A stretch of 64,000 bases of DNA from CAWATZ01 sp963784995 (GCA_963784995.1 CAWATZ010000003.1:248001-312000); one strand, 5' to 3'; shown: positions 31,194-41,012, counted from the first letter of the stretch. Notes: generated by a model from the sequence alone, not told the origin. Made by a program: numbers and translations.

Positions 31194-33260
31194 TCACCGA
31201 TCCGGCGCAAACTGATCGCCAAAGATGCGATTGTCGTGGGCCTGCTGTTCCAGGTACTCCTTCTTGGCCTGGAGCAAGCGGTCGCCCAGCGTCTCCATGC
31301 GTTTGCCGAAGTCGCTGACGTCGGACGACTCGGCCCACAGGTCGGCGACCAGGTCCTCGAACTCGCGCTCCTCGTCCAGGTTGCCCAGGATCATGTCGAT
31401 CTCGCCGATGACCAGCTCGAACAGGTTCAGCTTCGCCTGGAGCAGGTGCAGCACCGCCTCCTCGACGGTGCCGGCCGTGACCAGGTTGAAGATCTGGATG
31501 TCGCGGGACTGGCCGATCCGGCTCAAGCGGCCGACCCGCTGCTCGATGCGCATGGGGTTCCACGGCAGATCGAAGTTGCACAGGGCGTGGGCGAACTGGA
31601 GGTTGCGTCCCTCGCTGCCGGACTCGGTGGCCAGCAGCAAACGTGCCGGACCGCGAAACTCATTGATGGCCGCCTCCTTGGCCAACCGCGACAACCCGCC
31701 GTGAAAGACGGCCACGGAATGACCGGCCTCGGTCAGACGCTGGTGCAGCATCATCTGTGTGGCCCGGAACTGGGTGAACAGGACCAGCTTGTCAGGAAAC
31801 TCCTTCAGCAGTTGCAGCAGCCGATTGACCTTGCTGCTTTCCTTCTGCTGCCCCGCCCGCTCGGCCAGCTGCCGTAGTTGCTCCTGGTCCGCCGGACTCA
31901 GCCGGGGCGTCTCGGCCAGTTTCTGCAAGGTGCCCGCCGCCGCAATACTGCTGCTCCCCAGGGCCATCTGCAAGGACAGCAGGGCCATCCGCGACAGCAC
32001 GCCCTTGCCTCCTTCCTTGCGCAGGTGCGGCCGGACAAAGGCCGCCACCTCGTCGTACAGCGCCTTCTCTTCCGGCGTCGGCGCCAGCCGCTCCGTTTTC
32101 GCCCAGCGGCGCGTGAACTGCAAGCCGACCGTGCTGCGGCGGTTACGGACCATCACCTCGCTCAGAAGCCGATGCAGCTCATCGACGTTTCTCGGCGTCA
32201 GCTTGTCGCGCTTGTCCACGAACTGCTTCTGGAACTGCCGGGCCGTGCGCAGCAGGCCGGGCTCCAGCAGCGTCACCAGGTTGAACAGCTCTTCCAGGTT
32301 GTTCTGCACCGGCGTCGCGGTCAGCAGCAGGACGTACTGCTTCTCCAGCTCGCTGGCCAGCCGCCAGGTCAGAGTGTTGCGGTTGCGCAGATGATGGGCC
32401 TCGTCCACGATCACCAGGTCCCAGTGCCGGGCGGTGATGGCGGAGCGGTGCGGCTCGCGCTTGGCCGTGTGGATCGAGGCGATGATGAAGTCGGTCTCCT
32501 TCCAGGCGTCGATCCCCTTTTCCTTGAAGGCCGGGTCATCGTGGCTGACCAGCTCCAGCGAGAACTTGCGGCGCATCTCGCCCTGCCATTGCTCGATCAG
32601 CGAGGGCGGCGTCAGCACCAGGGCGTTGCGGACCAAGCCGCGCATCCGCAGTTCATCGAAGATCAGCCCCGCCTCGATGGTCTTGCCCAGGCCGACCTCG
32701 TCACACAGCAGCGCCTTGCCGCGGAAGCGCCGCAGCACCGTCTTGGCGGTGCGGATCTGGTGGTCGAGCAGTTCCATGTCGCGCACCAGCGGCAGACAGA
32801 TCAGCCGATCGAAGCCGGCGTTGGTGCTGAGCTGGGCCGCCTCGCGGGCCAGCTCAAACAGCGGCGGCGCGGCCTGCTGGCGATGGGCCTGCCGCAGCAG
32901 TTGCTCGTCTTCCGCGGCCAGGTTGAGCTGCACGCCAGAGTCGAAGGCCGGCAGCAGCAGCGGAGCCGTCGGTGCGGACTCGAAGCGCAGCTGGAATCGA
33001 CCCTGGGCCAGGTACTCCAGCCAGAGCACGTCCTCCGGACGGGGCCGGTCCAGTGGTGCGCTCAGGTCCAGCGCGGCACCGGCGTCGGTCAGGCGGAAGG
33101 AGAGCGCCTGGCCCCGAGGACCGAGCAACTGCTCGATGGACAGGTTCAGATCGACAAAGCTCTCGGGCAGCCCGATGGTCCGGCCATCGGCCGAGAGAAA
33201 GACCTCGAAACGATCGCCCGCTTCCAGGGCCGTCACGGGCAGAGTGGCCGCGAATGACAT
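31194..33260 (-). CDS. SNF2/RapA-like helicase
   Basis: 688 residues from ATG 33260. Motif I LLCDEVGLGKTIEAGL, motif II VDEAHHLRN, motif III LLLTATPVQNN, motif V ATESGSEGRNLQ and motif VI RIEQRVGRLSRIGQ are all present, giving a complete superfamily-2 SNF2 ATPase like RapA/HepA. An N-terminal domain of about 190 residues precedes the ATPase. It would translocate on double-stranded DNA and remodel bound protein, such as RNA polymerase. No methylase or nuclease partner typical of defence islands is adjacent, only the coiled-coil/zinc-ribbon protein. Confidence 0.91.
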   Translation of the reverse strand: MSFAATLPVTALEAGDRFEVFLSADGRTIGLPESFVDLNLSIEQLLGPRGQALSFRLTDAGAALDLSAPLDRPRPEDVLWLEYLAQGRFQLRFESAPTAPLLLPAFDSGVQLNLAAEDEQLLRQAHRQQAAPPLFELAREAAQLSTNAGFDRLICLPLVRDMELLDHQIRTAKTVLRRFRGKALLCDEVGLGKTIEAGLIFDELRMRGLVRNALVLTPPSLIEQWQGEMRRKFSLELVSHDDPAFKEKGIDAWKETDFIIASIHTAKREPHRSAITARHWDLVIVDEAHHLRNRNTLTWRLASELEKQYVLLLTATPVQNNLEELFNLVTLLEPGLLRTARQFQKQFVDKRDKLTPRNVDELHRLLSEVMVRNRRSTVGLQFTRRWAKTERLAPTPEEKALYDEVAAFVRPHLRKEGGKGVLSRMALLSLQMALGSSSIAAAGTLQKLAETPRLSPADQEQLRQLAERAGQQKESSKVNRLLQLLKEFPDKLVLFTQFRATQMMLHQRLTEAGHSVAVFHGGLSRLAKEAAINEFRGPARLLLATESGSEGRNLQFAHALCNFDLPWNPMRIEQRVGRLSRIGQSRDIQIFNLVTAGTVEEAVLHLLQAKLNLFELVIGEIDMILGNLDEEREFEDLVADLWAESSDVSDFGKRMETLGDRLLQAKKEYLEQQAHDNRIFGDQFAPDR

Positions 33261-33276
33261 GATGGCAACCGCAACG

Positions 33277-33804
33277 TTAATCCTTCCCGGTGAAGCCGCG
33301 GATGATCGCGCCGATGCCGAGAACAACAAGGACTGCGGAGTAGGGATAAAGCCTGCCGTTGGCCATGCCCACGCAGAACCAGAGCGCTCCGCCGACCACC
33401 ATCAGCAGGCCGGAAGAGATCGACGGATGGACGGCGATGGAGAAGCCGCCGCCCCCTTCGGATTCGGTTTCCCGCGACCAGGTTTTGGGCCCGCGGGGTT
33501 TGGCCTTTTTCACGGGGGCGGGAGGTTTGGCGGCCCGCGCGGCCGGCTCAGCCCGACGAATCCCTTCCTCGACTGGCTTCGCGGGAGTCGGCGGCTCCGC
33601 TCGGATGGAGTAGCTCTCCTTGCTCTGCTTTGGTCCCGAATCGTCCAGGAGCAGCTGGAGGGCTTCATCCTCGACGTCCCCGGCCGGTTTGGGCTGAGGG
33701 ATCACCAGGACGGCGTTGCAGCTGGGACAGCGGACCTTGCGGCCCGCCATTTCCTCCTTGGCTCGCAGGGATCGGCCACAGTCGCAGGAAATCGAGATGG
33801 TCAT
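33277..33804 (-). CDS. zinc-ribbon protein with C-terminal membrane segments
   Basis: 175 residues from ATG 33804; a TTG at 33810 is an alternative. CDCGRSLRAKEEMAGRKVRC-PSC gives a four-Cys zinc ribbon (residues ~7-30), common at the N-terminus of planctomycete membrane proteins. A disordered Pro/Ala/Lys linker (~50-115) and two hydrophobic helices (~125-145, ~150-167) follow. It is the gene before the SNF2 helicase on the same strand. Function unknown. Confidence 0.58.
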   Translation of the reverse strand: MTISISCDCGRSLRAKEEMAGRKVRCPSCNAVLVIPQPKPAGDVEDEALQLLLDDSGPKQSKESYSIRAEPPTPAKPVEEGIRRAEPAARAAKPPAPVKKAKPRGPKTWSRETESEGGGGFSIAVHPSISSGLLMVVGGALWFCVGMANGRLYPYSAVLVVLGIGAIIRGFTGKD

Positions 33805-33864
33805 GTTCAAGGGTCGCTTGCGGTTCTGGATGAGGTTCCGGAGTTCCTTGCCTGATCGCCCACC

Positions 33865-34776
33865 TCACGATTGCGTGGCCCAGCGTCCAACCAATGCCTG
33901 GAATTTCCGCTCCTGGCGAGCCCGCAAGCTCTTGACCACGAGGATCGCAAACAGCGCCGCCACACAGGAAACCCCATCGGCAATGATGCTGCTCACCGCA
34001 AGTGCCTCCTCGTCGCCCTGCCCCTTCATCGTCATCTGGAAGACGATCTGGTAAAGGACGTTGGAGATGATCCAGAAGGCCCACCAGGCGACCATCAGGC
34101 CCGAACTGGGGGTCCGCCGCCAGGCGGTCGGCTCCTCGGGCGGCACGTCCGGGTCGCTGGCTTGCCACATCTCCTGGGCGATCTGGTAAGGACGGAAGAG
34201 ATTGAGGATCGGCACGAAGAAGCTGCCCGCCGCCCAGCCGGCAGAGTATTTCAAGCCGCGGACGCCGAACAGCGTCAGGTTCTTGTAACTGCGGTACATC
34301 CAAACGCAGAAGACAATGGCCGTGGGGAGGTAGACCAGCGGCTGGAGGCATTCCGCCAGGTTGATTTCGGGACGGGCATTGGCCGGTTGCTGCAGCAGCG
34401 CGGCCGCGACCGCCATGGCGCCCAGATCGGCCAGGACGTTCACCGCCAGCAGCACCATCACGGCCGTGGCGAGGCCGCCCCCGGGCAACTCCTCGGGCAG
34501 CGAAACTGGGGCTGGGCGGTCGCGGTCGTCTTCGATTTCTTCCCAGACAGCCGCGGACCGACCGCCTCTTTCTGCGTGGTAGTCGCGGGGCGACACGGGC
34601 GTCGCCATCGGGACCCCGGTCTGGACAGCCCCTTCAATCACCGGGGGTTTGGGCGGCGCGTTGTCCCGGGCGACAAAGACACCGGTACAGCCAGGACAGC
34701 GAACCTCTTGCCCACTGAGGTGTTCGGGCAGCAGCACTCGGCGACCACAGGATGGACAGGCGATGGTCTCTTCCAT
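33865..34776 (-). CDS. DUF4328 membrane protein with N-terminal zinc ribbon
   Basis: 303 residues. CPSCGRRVLLPEHLSGQEVR then CPGC is a zinc ribbon. After a linker, four helices and the DUF4328 hallmarks appear: WMYRSYKNLTLFGV, KYSAGWAAGSFFVPILNLF and RPYQIAQEMWQAS. It is paralogous in architecture to the neighbouring zinc-ribbon protein. Cellular role is unknown. Confidence 0.82.
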   Translation of the reverse strand: MEETIACPSCGRRVLLPEHLSGQEVRCPGCTGVFVARDNAPPKPPVIEGAVQTGVPMATPVSPRDYHAERGGRSAAVWEEIEDDRDRPAPVSLPEELPGGGLATAVMVLLAVNVLADLGAMAVAAALLQQPANARPEINLAECLQPLVYLPTAIVFCVWMYRSYKNLTLFGVRGLKYSAGWAAGSFFVPILNLFRPYQIAQEMWQASDPDVPPEEPTAWRRTPSSGLMVAWWAFWIISNVLYQIVFQMTMKGQGDEEALAVSSIIADGVSCVAALFAILVVKSLRARQERKFQALVGRWATQS

Positions 34777-34936
34777 TCGATGCGTCTCTGGGAAAAGAAA
34801 CAGGAAGGGGCGGTCTGACCTTCAGACTTCTTGCCCTTGTCTGTGCATTGTATGGAAGGCTTGCTGGACAGCCATCCAACAGCCCGCTGCCGGGGGCCCG
34901 AACAAACCCGTTCCCGGTCGCAGAGCAGGCCAGTCG

Positions 34937-35506
34937 CTACCCCGGTGGGCCAAAGCGGGGCTGCCCCCGGGCGCGGTGGTGATGCGTCATCACGCCCAGG
35001 GCCAGCACCGCGACCAGCTGGCCGACGCGGTCCCCCAGTTCCTCCTCGTCCCCGTCCAGCGGAGCCGTCAGCACGCGATCCAGGATCACGTGCGCCCGCG
35101 GCTCGCCGGGTTCGGCTTTCCGGAAGACGAACTTCCATTCCCGCCGGGGACGGGCCGATCCTTCTTCCTGCTCCTGTTCCTCGCTGGCAACCACGGTGTG
35201 GCAGACAGCCACCTCCTGGCTCATACACTCCAGGGTGAGGGCTCGCTTTTCCTCCTCGTCCAGGTCGTGCAGGATCATGATCGCCAGGTCTTCGTCCTTT
35301 TCCAGGCGCTCGCGGGCCTGCTCGGCGTCCGACACGATCTCCAGCCGGGCGCTGACGTTGCAGGCAAAGCGCATGCCCGGCACGTCCTTCACCGTGTTCA
35401 GGTGCTGCAACGCTGCTTCCACGATCTCTTCGGCATTCTCCCGCTCCGAACCGAAGCCGGGAAACACCAGCAGGACCAGATATTCGACGTCCTCGAAGTC
35501 GGACAT
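34937..35506 (-). CDS. hypothetical acidic protein, 189 aa
   Basis: ATG 35506 with GAGGA upstream. The sequence begins MSDFEDVEYLVLLVFPGFG and is rich in Glu and Asp (EQEQEEGSA, DGDEEELGD) with helical stretches. No signal or membrane segment. It follows the Nif3-like gene by 35 bases on the same strand. Not recognised. Confidence 0.6.
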   Translation of the reverse strand: MSDFEDVEYLVLLVFPGFGSERENAEEIVEAALQHLNTVKDVPGMRFACNVSARLEIVSDAEQARERLEKDEDLAIMILHDLDEEEKRALTLECMSQEVAVCHTVVASEEQEQEEGSARPRREWKFVFRKAEPGEPRAHVILDRVLTAPLDGDEEELGDRVGQLVAVLALGVMTHHHRARGQPRFGPPG

Positions 35507-35541
35507 GACAGATCCTCGCTTCCTCGGGTAACGATCGCTGG

Positions 35542-36645
35542 TCACACCCACGTCACCGGATCGCGATCCTTCCGGCTGGCCCAGACGGTCAGTTCCGGCC
35601 ACTGTTTCTGCAGCCGGTCGGCCAGCATCTCAACGCCGCAGCGCTCGGTGGCGTGGTGCCCTGGCAGGATCACCCCCAGACCCTGGGCCTGGGCCACCAG
35701 GTAATCGTGGAAACGCATCTCGCCGGTGAGGAAGACCTCGGCCCGTGCATGGAGGGCGTCGTTCAGGAACTCGCCTCCGGCCCCGCAGACCACGGCCACC
35801 CGCTGCACCGGCCGGGAACTGTCGCCCACCAGCTGCACCATTCCCGCCTTCAGGGCGCTCTTGAGCGACTGGGCCAGTTGCCCCAGCGTGGTCGGCCGTG
35901 CCAGGACACCGACCCGGCCCTCGCCCGAACCGGTCATTCCCGGATGAAGGGGATAGACGTCGTAAGCGGGTTCCTCGTAGGAATGGGCCCGCCGCATCGC
36001 GGCCAGCGCTCCGGGCAGACTTCTCTCCGGACAGACCACCTCCAGCCGCCATTCCTTGACCTCCTCACGCCGGCCCTTCTGGCCAACGGTCGGATTGCTC
36101 GCTTCGGAGCCGAAGAAGGTGCCGGTGCCTTCCAGCCGGTAACTGCACTCGCCGTACTGGCCGATGTGGCCCGCACCGGCCGCGAACAGGGCGTCCGAGA
36201 CCTTTTGCAGGTCCTTGTCGGGCACAAAGACCACGATCTTGTAACTCCGGCCCTTGCTGGCGCGGCGCAGCGGCTCCACGGCTTGCAGCCCGAGCAGAGC
36301 GGCCAGGTGATCGTTGATGCCGCCCACGGTGTTGTCGAACGAGGTGTGCGGACTGTACACGGACACGCCGGCACGGGCCAGGGCCAGCAGCATCCGCCCC
36401 TCGGGGTTGGCGTCCGTCAGCCGTTTGACGCCGCGGAACAGGATCGGATGATGGCTGACGATCAGCTCCGCCTTCTCCAGGATGGCCTCGGCCGCGCTCT
36501 CCGGCGTCACCGTCAGACAGGTCATCACGCGATCGACGGACACGTCGCGCTCGCCCAGCAGCAGGCCGGTGTTGTCCCACTCCGCCGCCAGCTCCCGCGG
36601 AGCAAAGCGGTCCAGATACTCGACGATGGTTGCTAGCGCTGGCAT
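35542..36645 (-). CDS. Nif3-like dinuclear metal center protein (GTP cyclohydrolase I type 2 homologue)
   Basis: 367 residues. AAEWDNTGLLLGERD at the start, VSHHPILFRGVKRL and SPHTSFDNTVGGIND carry the His/Asp/Glu residues of the two-metal centre, and the C-terminal GHHATERCGVEML completes it. The middle insertion (about 130-240, ending AYDVYPLHPG) is the PII/CutA-like domain seen in long Nif3 proteins. Widely conserved, with hydrolase or metal-chaperone roles proposed. Confidence 0.92.
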   Translation of the reverse strand: MPALATIVEYLDRFAPRELAAEWDNTGLLLGERDVSVDRVMTCLTVTPESAAEAILEKAELIVSHHPILFRGVKRLTDANPEGRMLLALARAGVSVYSPHTSFDNTVGGINDHLAALLGLQAVEPLRRASKGRSYKIVVFVPDKDLQKVSDALFAAGAGHIGQYGECSYRLEGTGTFFGSEASNPTVGQKGRREEVKEWRLEVVCPERSLPGALAAMRRAHSYEEPAYDVYPLHPGMTGSGEGRVGVLARPTTLGQLAQSLKSALKAGMVQLVGDSSRPVQRVAVVCGAGGEFLNDALHARAEVFLTGEMRFHDYLVAQAQGLGVILPGHHATERCGVEMLADRLQKQWPELTVWASRKDRDPVTWV

Positions 36646-36658
36646 GGCGTAACCTCCA

Positions 36659-36758
36659 CCCAGGGCGCTGCCCTGGGCTATCCTGTTGCGCCCCTTCGGG
36701 GCTTTTGGTCTTCCGCCCCGAAGGGGCGCAACAGGATAGCCCAGGGCAGCGCCCTGGG
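36659..36758. repeat. REP-like palindrome, 44-bp arms
   Basis: CCCAGGGCGCTGCCCTGGGC begins the left arm (36659-36702), perfectly complementary to 36715-36758. It fills the gap between the Nif3-like gene and the PVC haem protein gene upstream of it. Confidence 0.9.
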
Positions 36759-36771
36759 TTCTCGAAGCCCC

Positions 36772-39700
36772 TCACTTCGGCCGCGACACCGCCTGCAAGT
36801 ACTCGATCAGGTCCGCGACATCCTGCCTGGTCAACTGCATTTCCAGCTGGTCCGGCATCACCGACTTGGTGGTCGCCTGGATCTCCTGGATCTGCGCCCG
36901 CAGGATCGTATCCTCCGCCTTGTCTCCCCGACGCAAGGTCAAGCTCGAAGCCGTCTCGGTCGCCACCAGCCCGGTCACGGTCTTACCCTGCCTGGTGGTG
37001 ACGACGTAATTGAGATACCGCGGATCGACTTCGCGACTCGGATCGAGGATGTCGATCAGCATCTGCTCGCGGGACTTGTTGCGCAGAGTGGCCAGCAGAT
37101 CGGGGCCGACCTCGTTGCCCTCATTCTCCAGCCGATGACAGGTACTGCAGACCCGCTTGAAGACCAGTTTACCCTTGGCCAGGTCGGGTTTCAGCTCCAG
37201 CGCCGGCTGATACTCCTTCACGATCTTCTGCCGGTCCGGAGCCAGCTGCCCCGCGAACAGCTCCTGCACGCGGCGGCGAATCCGGGCGTCGGTGTGTTTG
37301 CGGAGCAGGTCGATCCGGGCCGGCTCCAGCTGGTTGGCCGGCACCTTCTTCCGGGCGACCGCGTCGAGCAGGGCGTTCAGCCGATCCGGCCGGGCCAGCA
37401 TCGCCTCGGCCACTTCGCGGCGCACCACCGGACTGTAGCCGGCCCAGCCCTCCAGCAGCAGTTCGGACACCCGCGGTCGGGTCTGCTGCCCCAGGGCCCG
37501 AACGGTCGCCAGCTGGATCTCGGGCGGCGCTTGCGGGGTCAGCAGGTCGGCCGACTCCTTCTCCAGCAGGGCAAAGGGGCCGTGGCCCAGCAACTGGATC
37601 GCGGCCACACGCTCGCTAACACTCTTGTTCGTGTCCCTACCAATGGCCGTTGCCTGCTCGAACAGCACTCGCGCCTTGCCAACGACTTCCTTCAGCGATG
37701 CGGGCGGCTTCTCCCACAGCTGCGACAACCCGCCCGAACCCAGCTGCATTCCCTGGCCCAGTCCATCCAGGAGGGCGAACTGCCAGGCCAGGACCGCCTT
37801 TCCCGGAGTGGCCGCCAGCGTCAGCAGCCGGCCCACCTCGGCCTCGTTCTGCTTGGCCCCGATCAGCCCTGCCACCCGACGCAGCAGCTGGAGCTGGCCC
37901 TTGCTCGGCTGCTTCAGGAAGGTCGCATCCTTGACCAGCGCTTCCAGCAGCGACGCCGCCGAACCGTGGGCGGAACTGAGGATCGCGGTCTGGGTCCAGG
38001 TATCGTCGGCGTCCTTGCGGGCGATGCGAGCCAGGGCCTCGGCCGTTTCCGGAGTCGCCGCCTCGCCGAGGCTGAAGGCCGCCTGGAAGCGGACTCGCGG
38101 GTTTGGATCGTCCGCCAGGGCGACGGCAGCCTGGCGCAGTTTCTCGGTAGACGCGAGCTTCGGCTCGACCAGGAGCAGGGCCTGTTCGCGGACTCCGGCT
38201 TCCGCATCCTTCAACCCGGCCAGTAACACCTCCTCGGTCAGGCCGCCCAGGGCATCGAGCGTCCACAGGGCGTGGGCCCTGGCGTATCCTGCCGTGGTTG
38301 GAGCAATCGCGAGCTTGCGCAGCGACTCCACCGCGGACTTCTCCTGCCGTTCCACCAGCAGCCGCTGCGCCGTGATGCGCCACCAGCGGTTCGGGTTGGA
38401 CAGCTGCTTGACCAGTTCCTCCGCCGAGGCCCGGTCCAGGTTGGGCCGGGGATGCTTGCGTTCCTTCGCCACCGTGTCCGGGACAATGCGCCAGATCCGG
38501 CCCCGGCCGCGCGTTTCCAGGTTCAGCCGTTTCTTGATGTCGTCCGGCAGCGACAGCGGCGTCTCGATCACCTCGCGGTAAAAATCGAGGACGTACATCG
38601 CCCCATCCGGCCCGATGGTCGAGTACACCGGCCGGAACCAGTTATCAGTTGAGGCCAGAAACTCGCTCTCGGCGTCGCCTCGGTGAGCGATGAACGTCGC
38701 TCCGTTCGGAGTCAGCACGTCGCGATGGATCAGGTTGTTGGCCGGGTCGCAGACAAAAATGTTGCCGCGATACGCCGGAGGAAAGAGATCGGCCGCGTAG
38801 TATAGCGGGCTGCACGCCGAGGTGATGTACCCCCCCGGAACCAGCTCCGTGGAGGGCAAACGCTTGTTGAAAGCGGGATCACCCTTGCGGCGCGTGGTTC
38901 GCTCCACGCGCCAGGGCCTCGAATGGGCTGATCCGGAAGACCTTGCACGCGGCACCGTGGTCGGGAATGTCCAGAGTCACCGCGCTGACAGGCAGCAGAG
39001 GATTGCGGCGCAAGTAATGATCTGGCAGGACAATGTGCCGCAGATGCTGGCTGTTGGTGTTGGTGAACCAGCGGCTGTACTCGTCAGGCGTCAGGCCATA
39101 TTGCCCGCCGCTGGAGGTCGGCTGCAAGCTGCCAGGGACGCCGGGCTTGAAGCGGATGCCACGACTGCCCAGCACCAGCGGCGGCATGTCTGATTTCTCT
39201 CCGGGAGTGATCGTGCCGCCGCTGCTGCCGGAGATCGCATAGACCCAGTTGTCCAGGCCCCATTGCACGCCGTTGAGCAATTGCTGGATGTTGGCCAGGC
39301 CGAAGCCGGTGTAGACCTTCTGCCGCACGTCGGCCTTGCCTGATCCGGTCGTGTCCTTCAGATAGAGGAGATCGGGAGCGACGGCCGCCAGCACTCCGCC
39401 CTTGTAGGGATGCAGGCCCATCACGAAGCGCAGACCATCGGCGTAAATGGTGCTCGTTTCGTAAATCCCGTCGCCGTCCCTGTCTTCGAGCAGCTTGATC
39501 CGCCCTGACGTGATGACGCCGGTGCCGACTCCGGCGTTGGGATAGCTGATCATCTCGCCGACAAAGATCCGACCGCGCTCGTCGAAGGCCATGCAGACCG
39601 GATCGACCACCTCCGGCTCGCTAGCGGCCAGTTCGATGCGAAAGCCCTTGCTGACCTGGAACTTGGCAAGCTCCTCTTTCGGCGTGAACGGGCCGGGGTT

Positions 39701-39829
39701 GCCCAACGATGGCGGCGTGTCGGCGTCCAGGAAAAGACCGGAGAGCAGCACCAGGAGCAAGCTCCCGGCCAGCACCCAGCAGGTCATGGGCAGAGCAAGG
39801 GGGCGCCTCGGTGTCAGTCTCAGACGCAT
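36772..39829 (-). pseudogene. PVC-type haem-binding dehydrogenase-like protein, broken by a one-base insertion
   Basis: Two overlapping frames encode one protein of about 1018 residues. The first (39829 to about 38915) has a signal peptide, then FQVSKGFRIELAASEPEVVDPVCM and a beta-propeller typical of the Pirellula/Verrucomicrobium membrane-bound dehydrogenase family (TIGR02604). The second continues WRVERTTRRKGDPAFNKRLP and contains HEAT-like repeats and a C-terminal cytochrome c site CSTCH (TIGR02603). The break lies in a run of three G at 38914-38916; removing one base joins FEA to WRVER perfectly. Likely an assembly homopolymer error, otherwise a very recent pseudogene. It would act in the periplasm in oxidation of sugars or similar substrates. 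Confidence 0.86.
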
Positions 39830-39860
39830 GAGGGAACCTCGTGATTGTGAATCGGCACTA

Positions 39861-39901
39861 CTAGCACCAGTGTAATGTCGGGCCTCCAGACGTCAATGGA
39901 T
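39861..39901 (+). repeat. direct repeat of the region upstream of LRR gene 1 (copy A)
   Basis: TAGCACCAGTGTAATGTC and CGTCAATGGA here recur at 41732-41771, 1.87 kb downstream. The preceding CAGACGCATGAGG/AACCTCGTGAT stretch (about 39824-39846) recurs at about 41305-41327. The toxin-antitoxin genes and repeats lie between the copies. Confidence 0.7.
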
Positions 39902-40099
39902 TCGGGCTCAGCCGCACTCCCCCGGCTGCCGAATGCTCTTCCATCCGTCCCCCTGCCGGATGCGGAGGACGACTCGTCCTCAGAAGACTGGCAGGCGTTC
40001 CGCATGGTGCTGGAGGATGCGCCGCAGAAGCTGACCCGTCAGGACATCCTGGCCGAGTGGCCGCCGGACTTCGCCCGGCCCGACCCGGCCACCCTCTGA
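39875..40099 (+). CDS. small hypothetical protein, possibly a fragment
   Basis: 74 residues. The C-terminal part KLTRQDILAEWPPDFARPDP resembles a segment of DNA-binding-like planctomycete proteins in which a similar RxEILxxWP motif precedes further residues. Here the frame stops soon after, so it may be a remnant. No clear ribosome site is visible. Confidence 0.35.
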   Translation: MSGLQTSMDSGSAALPRLPNALPSVPLPDAEDDSSSEDWQAFRMVLEDAPQKLTRQDILAEWPPDFARPDPATL

Positions 40100-40127
40100 A
40101 CAACAAAACAACAAAGGGGACGCAAAC

Positions 40128-40183
40128 AACAAAGGGGACGCATCTATTTATTCGTACCGGTAATGAGATGCGTTCCCTTTGTT
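40128..40183. repeat. inverted repeat of the GGGGACGCATCT family
   Basis: AACAAAGGGGACGCATCT (40128-40145) and AGATGCGTTCCCTTTGTT (40166-40183) flank TATTTATTCG. It is the first of a series of related copies continuing at 41.0-41.3 kb. Confidence 0.8.
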
Positions 40184-40248
40184 CTCGTCCCCTTTTTTCT
40201 CCGCATTGTTCTCTGTGGTCGGCGGTGCGTGCTGGCTGTTTACCAGGC

Positions 40249-40277
40249 TTGACAGGTCGTGCCGCCCTGGCCATAAT
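40249..40277 (+). promoter_or_regulatory. strong sigma-70-type promoter with palindromic operator
   Basis: TTGACA (40249-40254), 17-base spacer, CATAAT (40272-40277). The ATG at 40288 lies about where transcription should start, so the mRNA may be nearly leaderless. ATAAT (40273-40277) and ATTAT (40285-40289) form an inverted repeat over the -10 element, a likely autoregulatory operator. Confidence 0.65.
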
Positions 40278-40287
40278 TCTAGTCATT

Positions 40288-40611
40288 ATGGCGCGGCGGC
40301 AGCCCTACTCCTTGATCTACGCCCCTGAGGTGAAGAAGCACCTCGCGGCCATCGAGGCCAAGTACCACGCCCTCATCCGCCAGAAGATTGAGGAGCAGTT
40401 GCAGTCCGGTCCCGGCGTCGAAACCAGGAACCGCAAGCCCCTGCGCCAGCCGGCACCCCTGGCCGCGGAGTGGGAAATCCGCTTCGGCCCTGACAACCGC
40501 TTCCGCGTTCTATACGAGATCCAAGAGGAGCAGCACGCGGTTCACGTCCTGGCCATCGGCGAGAAGGAGGGGAATCGCCTGCTCATCGGCGGGGAGGAAG
40601 TAGGACTATGA
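40288..40611 (+). CDS. RelE/ParE-superfamily toxin
   Basis: 107 residues. YAPEVKKHLAAIEAKYHALI is the helical start of RelE/ParE toxins, followed by NRKPLRQPAPLAAEWEIRFG, RFRVLYEI and VHVLAIGEKEGNRLLIGG, the strand pattern of the fold. The gene overlaps the antitoxin gene by four bases (ATGA) and precedes it, the reverse of the usual order but common in RelE/HigB-type pairs. It would inhibit translation or gyrase when the antitoxin is lost. Confidence 0.82.
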   Translation: MARRQPYSLIYAPEVKKHLAAIEAKYHALIRQKIEEQLQSGPGVETRNRKPLRQPAPLAAEWEIRFGPDNRFRVLYEIQEEQHAVHVLAIGEKEGNRLLIGGEEVGL

Positions 40612-40802
40612 AGATCGCATCGGTTGCCGAGGTGAAGGCCCAGTTCAGCGCTTTTGTGAAGGCCAGCGCGGGTGGTCCGGTGGTCATCACGAAGAACGGC
40701 CGACCCATTGCCGTGCTGATCGGGGTGCAAGACGAGGAGGAGATCGAGCGGCTGTTGCTCGCCTACTCGCCGCGGCTGCGCGATTTTGGATTTGTCGCGT
40801 AA
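40608..40802 (+). CDS. Phd/YefM-family antitoxin, C-terminus frame-shifted
   Basis: 64 residues in the present frame. IASVAEVKAQFSAFVKAS and GPVVITKNGRPIAVLIGV are the hallmark N-terminal DNA-binding part of Phd/YefM antitoxins. The C-terminal toxin-binding segment LSRKQINEGGGMPHDEFW continues in the +1 frame after about 40775-40785, so one base appears to be lost or gained. The antitoxin may still bind DNA but, as read, not neutralise the toxin. Confidence 0.75.
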   Translation: MKIASVAEVKAQFSAFVKASAGGPVVITKNGRPIAVLIGVQDEEEIERLLLAYSPRLRDFGFVA

Positions 40803-40980
40803 GCAGATTAACGAAGGCGGTGGCATGCCTCATGACGAATTCTGGGCCGAAGCAGTTCCTCCCAAGGCGGGCAAGGGCAAGGGGAAGAAGGGGAAGACAG
40901 CGAAGGCGGGCGTTCCTGCGGACAAAGAGGAGCGAGTCAGGGCCGAACAAGCCGCTGCGGCCGACCGGCCACGCGAATGA
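40786..40980 (+). pseudogene. displaced C-terminal part of the Phd-like antitoxin
   Basis: The reading DLSRKQINEGGGMPHDEFWA is the normal tail of planctomycete Phd antitoxins and follows in phase after RLR-AIL if one base is corrected. A Lys/Ala-rich extension of about 35 residues follows. It is probably not a separate gene. Confidence 0.6.
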
Positions 40981-41012
40981 AGTCTTGCCGAGTTCAAGCA
41001 ACAAGGGAGCAA

